From assembly GCF_000208865.1 (NCBI RefSeq), contig NC_018387.1, positions 806,001 through 870,000 of the forward strand: 64,000 bases of DNA, in the 5' to 3' direction. Positions within the stretch are counted from its first letter, which is position 1. Every line of letters begins with the position of its first letter. The notes beneath the pieces are model-generated. The model ran no database searches, was not told the origin of the DNA, and worked only from the letters and a program-made list of their open reading frames with translations. The translations under genes and the position numbers were made by a program. The stretch comes from Neospora caninum Liverpool (Eukaryota > Apicomplexa > Conoidasida > Eucoccidiorida > Sarcocystidae). Positions 13,201 to 25,200 of this stretch are shown here, one piece after another.

Positions 13201-16200
13201 ACACTGTATCGCTCCTCAAAACAGTTCGCGGGACCTCCACCGATTGCAAGTGGATGTTGGGTGAAGAGTGCATGCGTACCTCCTGCGATTCAAGGATGTG
13301 TTCGTCACAACAGGAACAAGCAGAAACAGCATAATTCATCTGCTATTGCAATGTCTCCCGTTGAAATAGAGGCAGCCGCAACCTTTACGACTACAAGAAG
13401 CTACCATCGTCTTCTCAGGCGGATGTAGAATAAAATTGCAAGCTCAAAGGAAGAGTGGGAGAGACACATTGGCGAGCTGGCTTGAAGGCGGGAAACCGGT
13501 GGGCTTCCCCGGCAAAGCTCCTCGTACCGCCCCGCTACTACATTGGCGCTGCGTTCGAACTCCGGAAGATACAACGGTTTCCAGCTCCAGTAACTCACAT
13601 ACTGTGAAGAGGATGCAAAGAGCGAAAGACCCGCGTGACAAGCTGGCCAGCGCAAAATACTGGCAAGGAAGACGACAATTCATCAACCGCTCACAGCCCG
13701 GCTGCTCACTCCGGAAACACGAGCCGTCCCGCCTGTTGGGTTTGCATGCAAACTTGTGAGCAAACACTGATGCAGTTCCAGTTCGTACTTCCTAAACACA
13801 TTTCGTAGCAGTAGGTCCGCACACACAGCAGCGTTGTTGAGACAACAAGCAGAGAGGTAATGGGTCGTTTGGCACGAAAGACTTTCACGGTTTGTGCCCG
13901 CAGGCACGCAATGCCCCAAAAGACTCTCCTGATATTTCTACGATCTGAGGGCCAATACCTCTCATGTGCCGAACCAAGGTAGACTGTCCTGAACCGAACG
14001 TTGACAAAACATGCCACTAAAAAAACTGGCAGACACGGTGAGCCGAGGTGCGTGTCGAACGACCGGCTCTCGGTTCGCCTCTCAAACGGAGGCTCCCAAC
14101 ATGCTACGAGAAGACGGAGAATAACTGCTTGGTGGACAGCAGCCATGTGACGTGAAAGCATCCTGAAATCGCGATCACTCACGCAGCCGGTCGGTACTGA
14201 GGAATGCAAACGAGTTACTGAACCTCCTCAGCAAAAACGTGCCTCTACGTGCCACAATGAACAAGGCCGCAATGAAGAGTCTCGGCAGCTAGCGGCCGGT
14301 GTGTCGGAGGCGCGCCGCTGGCAGAAAGTCACACACGCTGCTGAATCTATGTCTGTATATTCCTACTGGGGAAAGCAACAAGCCTCCAACGAAAACCCTG
14401 AGGCTATGGTAAGCAATAGAGCGGGCGCAGACGGATGCTTACTCGCTGACGACACAGACGCGCAGATGTCAACGAGGCGCGTGTTGCATGTTGATGCGGA
14501 TTCACACCTCGAGAAGCACCAAAGTCGTGTCTGCGGCAAACGCTCAGTGGATGTTTCCTGCTGCACAACGTACCAGCTGGATTTCCGTGTGCCAGGCGGA
14601 GCGATAAATGTTCGCGGTTTGCTCTTTATCCTTGCTTGCAAATCCACAGAACTGTTGTTCCCCGTGCGGCCCCGTCACTGGCGACTTCTGTCTTGCACCA
14701 CCCACAGGAGAGTGGCTCTCGAATGAATCGGTTGGACATTCCGAATCAACAGACACCTGCCAGGGCTCCTCTCGCCGACGTGCAAGGAAACTCACAACCT
14801 GCGCAGCGTGACGCAAGAAATATGCGCGGCCACGCCTGCTATCAGCTCTGTGAGAAAGCGTACGCACGGCACTGCGTTTAGACTTTGTTTTGTATGGTAA
14901 TCGAACCAATTTTCCGTTTTAGTCGCCGAAAGCAAATGCTCACTCCAACGAATAATGACGCCAGCACTGCACCTAACGACACGGATTTATCGTCTTCCAC
15001 TTTTCAGCACATGGCCACGAAAGGCCGCCCACTGCGCCCTTGGTCACGGATGCTTGTATCAAATTCTGGACACCTGCATGTGCCTTTCACCGTCCTTAAG
15101 CATCCGTTAGGCAGGACAGACCGACCTGAGCGGCTGTCGTAGAGGCATTTGATGAGGTGGGTTCCGCTGCTAGCCGTAGCGCGACCTCGCTCATTTCTCA
15201 TACGGAGGCGGAAGGCCATAGAGCTTACCACCTGTCGTCAGAAGGACGCGTTAGGTACCTCACTCTCATGAACGCAATAACAGCAACCCGGTGGTTTGGC
15301 TCCGCAATGTGTGATGAGGACTCTCCGGGCAACCAAATGTTCCCAGTCGTGGCGCAGAGTGCAGCATTGTAAGGACCGCAACCTGGGACAAACGGCCGCG
15401 AAGATCCGTTTGTTTTTGTCCTTGTAGCTTAGGTGTTGCGTGAACGCTAAGGGAAAACATTCTCCTGTGTTTGAATTGCCCGTTACAGACCCATACACAA
15501 ATCACCGTGAGGTAAGGGGAGTCCCCGGCGGCCCTCCCCCAACTCAAGTTGCCTTTCTCTCGGCTCTGGCACCACGGCTTGTGTCCTGCGAAGTTCCTCC
15601 TTTCAGAAACGGCAAGTGTCTTCGAAGAAAGCAGCTCGACCAATGCCGAGACCGCCTCAGCGTCTTCTGGTACAAGAGCGGAAGTAGAGTGTCGTAGAAG
15701 CGAGAGTTCGGGGCACTTACCTCCTGAAGGTTCCAACGGCCGTTCGCGCAGTAGTTGAGCCGTTAGCGGCAACGTAAAGGGAAGCCACTTCCGTGCGGTG
15801 CCCGTTCATGGCCAAAGTGATTTGTACCGTGCATCCACCGTGAGTGCCGCTTAAGCGAGTCCACAAATTTCGCCGTGTCAAAATCACATCAAACAACTGA
15901 AAATCCTATGGATCCTTCTCCTGTGATACCGTGGCTGTCTGACGGCGCCGTCAGCGCGAGCTTCCACAAAAACCCTTACGTCTCCAGCAGCCTGCACACA
16001 GAAGCCCGACAACAAAGTTCAGTGCCGCGTGAAGCGCCATCCGACAGCTGAAGCGCATGATACGGTGCAGAAACAGTCAGAGACGCTGAAGGGTTCGCTA
16101 GATCCTCAGAAATGGAAGTTTTCCTCTACATTGTGCGGCAAAAGACAACGGCCGTGCATACTCCGACGAAACGCGAGCAACAATGTTGCAGATGGCAGTC

Positions 16201-19200
16201 ATAGAATGAGACACTGTGGTGCTGGATTATCAGGCGCATTCCTGTCACGGTGTGCTGCATGTGGTGCAACCAGCGTCACTGGTCCTGCAAAAAAACTGTG
16301 TGGCAGCTACAGCCGATCCAAAACGTGAGAACCGCCGTTGGTACTTTGGAGCTGTGGCCCGGGTTTTTTTAGGGAGAATCAAATGCTTGTGTCTGCCTAC
16401 CTCCTGAAGAACGATTCCACATGGAACGGAACTGTGTTTCGAATGGAGCATGTGGCTCGTGGACACACCGCTGTTCCACGACCTCCAGCGATGCCTGAAG
16501 GTTGCCCATAGCAAAACTGAAGCTACGCCCATCTTTTCCGCCAGGCATTGTGGTACACAGACGTACAGTCTACACGTAGATGCCCGGCAACACAGGCGCA
16601 GTAATAAATCACGTCGGAAAGCTGCTTAAATCCGAGGGCACTGCGAAAAAGAGGTCGCCGATTCTGCAGGGCGCGCGGTGTGGCCAGTGTGTCACGTACT
16701 CCCTAATAACGCAAGGAAATCGCATCCGCATGCGCCCGTTGATGCTGTCGAGGCCTCGTTGATTGACAGAGAGAGGCCGGTACAGCGAAAGGGAGACAGT
16801 ATGGCGCAGGGCGTCAAGTTCCACACAATGCGGAGCATTCTACGGTACGGCAAAAACCGTCGACGAAGGCCACGCAACGTGTGTTTTCGTTTGCTGTGTA
16901 ACTGGGAAATATCCACTAAGAAATTGATGATAGATCCTTCATCGGAGTGACGGGTGTACCCCTGAATCATCTGTGAGAAGGTCCACTTCAGCTCAACACG
17001 TGGCGCGACTTCCTAAACTATGAGTCTCAGACGCTTGACGCTCTAATGCCGTCTCGTTGCCCAACTCACCGCCTTCGAAGCAAGCGACAGATCTCAGGCG
17101 TTGCATGTGCATACCGAGAGGAGGCAGACCGTGCGTGAGGATGTTCGTCATCCTGTCGAACTTGGCCGGGATAGATAGTCTAACCGAAAACGGGCATGCT
17201 ACGCACTCGTGAGTACAGGCGTGGCACCCAAATGTGTCTACTAAATTCTCGCCTTACAACCTGGACGTAAGGAAGGCACACGGACGGAGCACAGGGAGAA
17301 GACTCTTAGGGTTGTTCCTTGTTACAGCGGAAAGTGTACGAACTGTGAGGTAGATGGATAATGCTTACCATCTGAGTTAACCACACATCACCGACTAGGT
17401 ACTTTTGTAAACCGAATTCCCACAACAGCGCTACTAAAGGACACGTGTGCCTCTTCGAATGCTTGACTGCAGTTACAGCGCAAACCATTCACGTACGGCC
17501 TGGATAATAATAGACATACCGCCTTTGACAAGCAGCGTTGCACCTGCGGCCGCAAAAATTTGCTCGCATCTCCCTGCTGCAATTCCACCAGTTCTGGCAC
17601 ACAGCTAGAATCATCGAAGGCGTACCAACTGAAGTGCGAGAGGCGTATCGCATGATATTCGCTGCTGTGAACGCCTTAGCAGTGTCCACAACAGGCGACC
17701 TGAACATCCACAAAAGGGGCGCGAGTGTTCTGCTGAGGAATCTTCGCACACTCTTCGATAGGACGACTCACGTTCTGAACACAACGAGGTGTTTCATCCA
17801 GACAGTACCGAAGCATTTGCAGTTTCAGTAAATCAGCGGAACGTCGAAGGTGCATGATGAGCCTCTCATGGAAATCGCGGCGAACCAACCACTGTACGTG
17901 CGGAGCGAAGTGCAAACAATGGCCAGCAACCAGGAGAGCGAGTCCTGGTTCAACTCCAGACTCCGGCACACGCAAGCACCTCTGGGCTGCCAACTCAGGC
18001 ACCCGACCCTGCAACGTCCGTCGCGAGCGCAGGATTGGAGATGGTGTCGCCAACATCCTTACGTCCTGCGTCACACGTCACGGGAGATAGCAGGTTCACC
18101 ATGCACCGTGCGACATGCTAGGCACTGATACTGACGCATCGAACAGACCAGCACGGTTTTCTTGGGTAACGTACAGCCTGAGGGCAGAGACGAAACGGCA
18201 ACAGCGGCCCCGCGTGGCAAACTCCGCAGAGAGAGGAGCTTTCCGTCACGATGATATCAGCCGCCAACACCGAGACTGCAAGACCCCAATCGCCACCCCT
18301 CCCCTTTTCAGATTCCGAGACCCGTCCAGCAACTCCTGCAGGCCCAGAGTATCCCTATGTGCTCGAAGCTTTGTTTTGCCTTACCACCTGGGAAGCAAAC
18401 GAAGAAGAATCGCACAAAACGGGAACGAAATGAGCGAAGCATGTGCCGAAGATTGCTCTCGCATGCTCATAACATGGTCGCCTATCCTGGTCCTTGGTTA
18501 AGCCAGAAGGGAGCGCAAGCATCTAAGTGTGACTGGCAATTGAATAGGTTTTTTCAGCTACAGTAGGATATTGCATCTTTCTTACTCGCTGTCGCAATTT
18601 GAATGAACACATCATACGCACAGATGACATCAGACGACAGAGGAGAAAACTCGTTCACGCGTTTCCATGTGAGACGCGACTGCAGCTTACTCGCTGAGCA
18701 TGACAGTGACACATTCTCGGAGGGTCTAGAGCGTCAAAACTTCACGGCCTGATCGATATCTCGAAATGATAGCTGACAGGGGGGATCCAGTAGCGGTAGA
18801 CTTGAACATGTATACTTACAATCTGGTCCAACGCAACACCACCAGAAGTGAAAAACCGCCATGTGGTGGCAACCGCCTCCACTGGCCTTCATTTGTCAAG
18901 CCACAGCACCGGCTAAGTTATCGCTGTACACGCTTCTTGACATGAGGTATGTTCTGTGGAAAGAGAGCATTGCCATGTAGGTATGAGTAAGCGACAGAGA
19001 TGGCAGAGGTTGATCTTACCATCTACGGAAGAAGAAGAAGCAATATGCGAGCGTCTAGGCTCGAGCCCCGTTGTTGTCGCCGGGGAGACAAATATGGTCA
19101 CCAGCAGCAGCAGCAATGACTTCAGCACCCAGATAAAAACCATTCGTGGCTACACCTCATGCGACCCTCGCCTCGCCACAAACGGATTCTTGTGGTGAGT

Positions 19201-22200
19201 CGTAAGCTACCGAGCGAGTCTATTTTTGTCTTGAGGAGCTAGCTGCGCAGTAATCACGTAGACCGACTAAGTATGACGCTTCGTTCACAAAGGCATCAGA
19301 AGGGGCATGAGAAATGGCAAGCAAAAGCGGTTCCCCGCACAAAATAACGCGTGCCCCACGCGGTACCAGAGATATTACAACCTACACCAAGGTCAGGGGG
19401 AAACTCACTTTCTGAGGAAACATCACAGCAGATCAGAAAGACGGTATCTGTTTCTCTGGAGCTCCGCGTAACTTCTGTCGCGTAAAAAACGGCTAGACTG
19501 TCAAATACGTCGTACGACAAAGCCGCTGGTATATCATTCCTGTAGCAACATAGCTTCCTGTTCTTGATGCTTGGCAAGGCGTTCCCTCGTTTCGTTCCGA
19601 AAGCTAAACCAGTTCTACGTGCGGATTCGACAACTGAATCAGCGTCGAGTCTGGGTGATAAAGCCCTCTCCACTTTCGTAACCCTGCAGATGCCATTATT
19701 TCATGTCTTAGTCCTACCGTAATATGTGCTGCCGCAAGTTGCTGCATCTATGTCTTCCGGACCCCGGGAAACTTCGCCTCACAACGGCGATCACGACCAC
19801 TCACAGTCATCTGAAGTACAGGAAGCACGTCACAAATCAGTGCAACAGCCGGTCAGTGTTGTCTCGATGCCTTGCTTGCTACCCAGGCGCGTGCCGCTAG
19901 GGGTAACCCTTCACCGCTTTTTTGCATCGACACACACTGCCGACTAGATCCGATGGCGAGCTGCCGCCATCGACCAAGTCGAAATTAGGCACTTACATTC
20001 TGTGGGAGCACCACATAATATGTAACACCGTCCGCCGTTTCATGTGGGAAGCCAGAGCCAAGCCCACGAAAGGAACCGGCAGATTAAACGACAGAAGCAT
20101 CAATGTTCTGGCGAAGAAAGCCTCTGTGGTCAGCGGCCAGTGTCGATCCCGAACGTGTACATGCAGAGGCAAATGCGGAGCATCCAGTATTCTGCAGGGC
20201 ACTCTCTTACTTTCTGAGAAACATCGGAGACGCCGGTGCCCACAAATAACACAGCAACTTACTTGATCCTTTACGACGTGCCTGCCTCTCGGGCCACCAA
20301 TCTCCCCGTCGCTACCATGAGCAGGTCGTATGCCAGCCCAAGCACATCGAAACATATCCCCCGTATTCGTGCTGCGTGAGTCGACGCGCACACACGAAAA
20401 CTTAGTCGTGCCTTACCAGCTACAGATACAGACAGCCAGGGCACACCATCGATTCATAAATGGGGCCCCTGGGTTTGGAGGCAACCAGTTGTCCCCCATG
20501 GACCGCGCAATCGGCTATCGGCAAGCTGGAGAAGAATCTACCACTTACACCCTGAACATGCGGTAAGACGGAGGCGCATTGCCCATCCTGCTCATTGTCC
20601 GCTACGCGGGTGCCATCCAGGACACCTGATCACATGGATGGTTCGTGGATCTGGAAGACGACATCCACGATCTAAAGCAGCAGTAAAACGCGTAGAATAT
20701 ACTCCTCAGAAAAGCTTATGACTGATCCTGCCTCGAGAACACCACTCCCAGTAAGACGGTACTGACTGTGCTAGCAGCTGAGCAAGAGTTTTCTCTCCCT
20801 GTTAATACTAATAGTAGCAGCACTCCAGATGCTACGCACAGATATGTAGCCGATTGCTGGGATCCTTCTTCGCAAATCGCTGTGTATGTGTCCCTTTTCT
20901 CCATTTCTTACAGCCTGAAAAAAAATGCACCGGAGTTAACAAAATATCCCAGAAATATCAAACGGAGAAGCTCTGCAGGCATTCCGATAGACAACACAAT
21001 TCATGAACAGTTCAGCTGCCTGTTGCTTCAACTGCGATGCATGCTACAGTTATTTCCCCACGCCGACGGATCGCGGTCGACACTTGCAAGGGAGCCGCTT
21101 TTCTGTGACAGTCAAAGTGGATGCTTGACTATGCGGGAATGTAGAATCGAAACTGCACACACTCCTCTGTCCTCAGCTCCAGGGTGTATTAGCAATGCCG
21201 CTAGTGCTCAACTGGTAACAAAGTCCATCTGTTACCCGGAAAAGCTCTTCACGGGTCAGCTTGTAGGTATGTAGCTCCGCTACAGCTTTAGGCGATAAAA
21301 CAAAAGCCCGGAATCTGTTTGTCGCTATATATCACACTAACGCGTAGGATTACTCACGACCTGGAAAGACGCCACAGGCAATCAAAGCCACCTTGGACCC
21401 TTTTGTACAGTATGCTCATCAGCAGCGGAGCGAGAAACGCCTTACACCTTAAATCCCACCAGCCCTCACGGCGTGTGCTGGCACCGACATGAGGAATCAG
21501 GATGACGCAGACATCCTCTTGCGGCCGCGACGCTTACGCTCTGAATTGCCAGAACATCGATAGCCAACTCGTTGAAATGCATTCCCTAGGTGGGCCAGGG
21601 CGAAGGGTAAGCGACACTGCAACAGGATGATAGCGGGGCTACCGAGCAACAAGTGAAATTTCCTCACAGGCTGTGAAGGAGTTACACCAAGATTGAAAAT
21701 CGTTGCGGTGACTGGATCAGGGTTTCGCGATGAGCGCTCGATACGGTCGCAACTACCACTCTCGCTTGCAGTTAAAGACATATGCTTATCGCTGTGCCTG
21801 ACTGTTCACATGGCACATAGTAATTAGCGTCATCCTTCCATGTTCTCTCCTCGAATAATCTCCAAGACATGTTTGCAGTTGCATGCTGTTCCTTGCGGTC
21901 AGTGGTGTGAGAGGTCGATGCATCTCTGTGTGTATTCGCTACAGTGTGGTATGACAACGAACCATTCCACTGCGCTCAACGCTCAGCGAACTACTCGTAC
22001 GCGACTCTAGCATAGGTGGCTCTAACGTGTGTATCCATATAGTTGTCCCAGCTCTGAATAGCGCTGAGAATGCAGCCGTGGTGCTCACAGCCTTGGACTG
22101 AGGGGAAACATTTGATAGCACCCCACACCCGTTTGCCGCCTCATACTTGACGCACGATACAAGATGGTGGCGTAACTATAGATTAGAACTGTGGTCGGAC

Positions 22201-25200
22201 CAGGTTGAAAATGGTAACACATGCGCTGCCCATTCGTTGTCACTGGCCACCGGGCACAAACACGGAGCTAGCCGCTCTATGTGTGTCAAGTTGGGAAGGC
22301 AAATAGCGCGACCACCCGGACATGTTTATCCAGCTTGTTCGACTGCAGTGCTGGCAGGATCCAAATCCGATGGGTGTAGGTGCTTTGCGACAATCGATTT
22401 CATCCGAAAACTTGCCTCTCAAGGCATCATCAAGACCGTGCCTCAAATGAGTCGCCTCCGCTCGCAACGTGCTAGTGATATGATATCGATAGAGGCGGTT
22501 GAGATCAGCGAGCTTCTTTAGCACCGGTGCGCCGACAAGGACTTACCAGCTGAAAAGAATTGGGGTCGAGAAGTTGCGACGGTTTGAAGCCAAAATGACA
22601 AATGGCATGTCTGGCAAAGTGTCAGGCGGGACTCAACCTCACTGCGTCAAATCATTTCTGCTCATCCCGTCTATGCCCCATCCGGTGTCGTTCGCAGCAG
22701 CTGCAACCGAACAAACAAGCAGAAGCGTTGCGGAGTGCTTACTCCCTAGCACAGGTTTGGAAGAAAACGCTTTGAGCGGTTACAAGCATTCTCCTGGAAT
22801 AGGATCTCTACGGCAGACGGGCGAGTCCCGCAGTTGGAGACCGCGCCAACTGAAGATGCAATGGCTCCAAAACTGGCTTTCCATGGAGCGGCTGCCTCCT
22901 TTCTGGCTATATGTACTATATCTTTTTGCGAATGAGAGCTATTGGCGCCTCTCAGAAACTGTAAATTCGACAACGCTGACGACTAACGGAGAACCCTCAT
23001 CGCGTTTGCTTCCGAGAACTGTCACATAACCGAGTTTCCGTGGGGTACGACCTATGCAGAACTTCGGTTGAGTCAACCAGGATGGCCCACTCGCGCAGAC
23101 AGTGCTCCCCGTACCAGCCAAAGTCGCTTCCAGATAATTGTGACGACGGTCTCCTGGTTTTAGTGCAAAGAAGATGAAGCAACATGCGCTGCCTCAGTGT
23201 ATGTCAGCCTGAGAGGCTCACCATCTATTGCGATTGGAAGCCGAGACAGCCAATACAACCACAGATGATTCGTGGTGACAATATGGAGTTACGGGGCGTT
23301 CGGAGGCACTCCCACAGCTTCGCACAGTCACTGTGTTGCAACTTACCAGCTGGAATGACAGTACGATTGAGTCCGGTAAGGGCGTGAACAGCTGGTCCTA
23401 GAGGGACAGCTGAGTCTCTCTTCGTTCCGCTTCCGGCAAATTGTATGTGCAGTTGATGGCAAGCTTACTCGCTGAAATGTTCGGCACAGAGGGGCCATCC
23501 CATTTGTTGACAAAAACCTGGCACTCTCACTACACTGGGGAGCAGCTGACGAATAAGACTCAGCATTCGGCTTACTGCCTGGAAATTTCAGTTACCGGAC
23601 ATCATTCGAATGAGCCATTGAGGGTGATAAAATGTTGGCGAAAATCCACACCTACGGTAATCTAGTCACCGCCTGTTAACCATGGATCCGTCGCTCTCGG
23701 ACAAGCCGCGAAAAACGTACAATCTGATCACCAGGCATTCGGTGCTTGCACGCCCGGGTCAGTCTGCGAACTGAAAAAGCGGTTGTCTTTGCATCTGACT
23801 AGCATCTTTTGGTCAGGTAGTTTCGAAACACGGTAGCAAGGGCAGGTTTCCAGAATATCCACATGCCGTAACATTAAGTCCCATGGACTTAACAGACGGC
23901 TGTGGGGCGAAGTGTTTGCATCAAATTCGGCTTTTGAATCCACCTGAAGTGTAGTTTGCACCACCTGTCAGCTTTCACCTCTAACAGGTAAGAACGCAGT
24001 GAAGGAGGGAACCAAATGCGGCACACTTACCGACTAGGGGAACAGAAAATGTGGACATGGTATCTGGTTTTTGAAAAACAGCTGCCGCAGGATATTGAGC
24101 AACGGCCAGTGCTCTGCATCCTGGGCGTGAGCAACGTTTCGGTCCTGTCCTGGAGCGGCTGGCTATAATCTGTGGCACATTCATGCCTAATATTTCTGTG
24201 TGGGGACCGTGGCATCAGCGAGCGCAGAAAAACGACTTGGCAGTCCATGAACGTAACTCTCGCTTCGTCCATACTTTCTGTGCGGGATAAGAGGGTTGCA
24301 ATCGGGCACGATGCTGCCTTGCTGCATTCTATCGAGTAAAGCCTTTGTCGCTCCTTCGAGTAGTTAGATGGAGAACCATGGCGGCTGACTTCCGGAAGTA
24401 ATAGCACTACGCGAGTTCACGAACGCTGTGCTCAATGGTGAGGCGAAGCCAGGCCAGACGAGGTCAGGAGGGTTTGGGCTGTTCGCGGTTCAAAAACGGT
24501 ATCTGCTTCTGTCCAGGCCGCAACTCACGTAGCCATGCATTACTACTGCTTTCTCTGAGATGTGTCCACGCGATGAGTAGTACGATTGGGACTCACCAGC
24601 TGGATTTTGAGCACATCACGAGAGGTGGGGTTCAAATCCTGTACGTCTACGTAGTCGTAGTCGAGGAGCGCGCAGTCGTCCCCCACTTCCTGCACCCCCC
24701 CCCCCCCCCCACGTCTCAGCGCGGCGCAGCGTCGCGAAGAAGGCTCACTCTCTGAGGGCAACAAGCAAGCGATAATGCGGTTCCAGTAATCCTGCCGCCT
24801 CTCTCCGGTAATCTCCGGTATTCCATAGCTCTACAGTAGGACGCCTGCCAAAGTACCCTCCACGTACAATCTGACAAGGAAACACATCCGTTCCAGCGTT
24901 TGCCGCTAGAATGAATATTCACGAGAAGTATTTCTTCGCTCGGCATCTACGAGGTGCCTCACAACGGCTTCTCGCCTGCAAGATGTGCACAGCAAACGCA
25001 CGTAATTCTCCTTACCGACTGAATAGAAAGTACAGAGACGCTGTTCCGAGCACAATGAGAATTGTCTGAGAAGATGCCACTCCTGCTGTTATTCAGGGTA
25101 GTTCTAAGCAGAGGCACCGAGCCACCAACTCGATCTCGGAAACTATAGTCGTCGCAAGTGGAATCAGATGTGTGCAACTACTGATCAAGTCTGCGAGTGC

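Noticed and set aside
19379..19381. GTT triplet with TAG acceptor and donor GTAATA
   Set aside because: It is 27 nt from the strong unit 19409-11 and has a weak donor.
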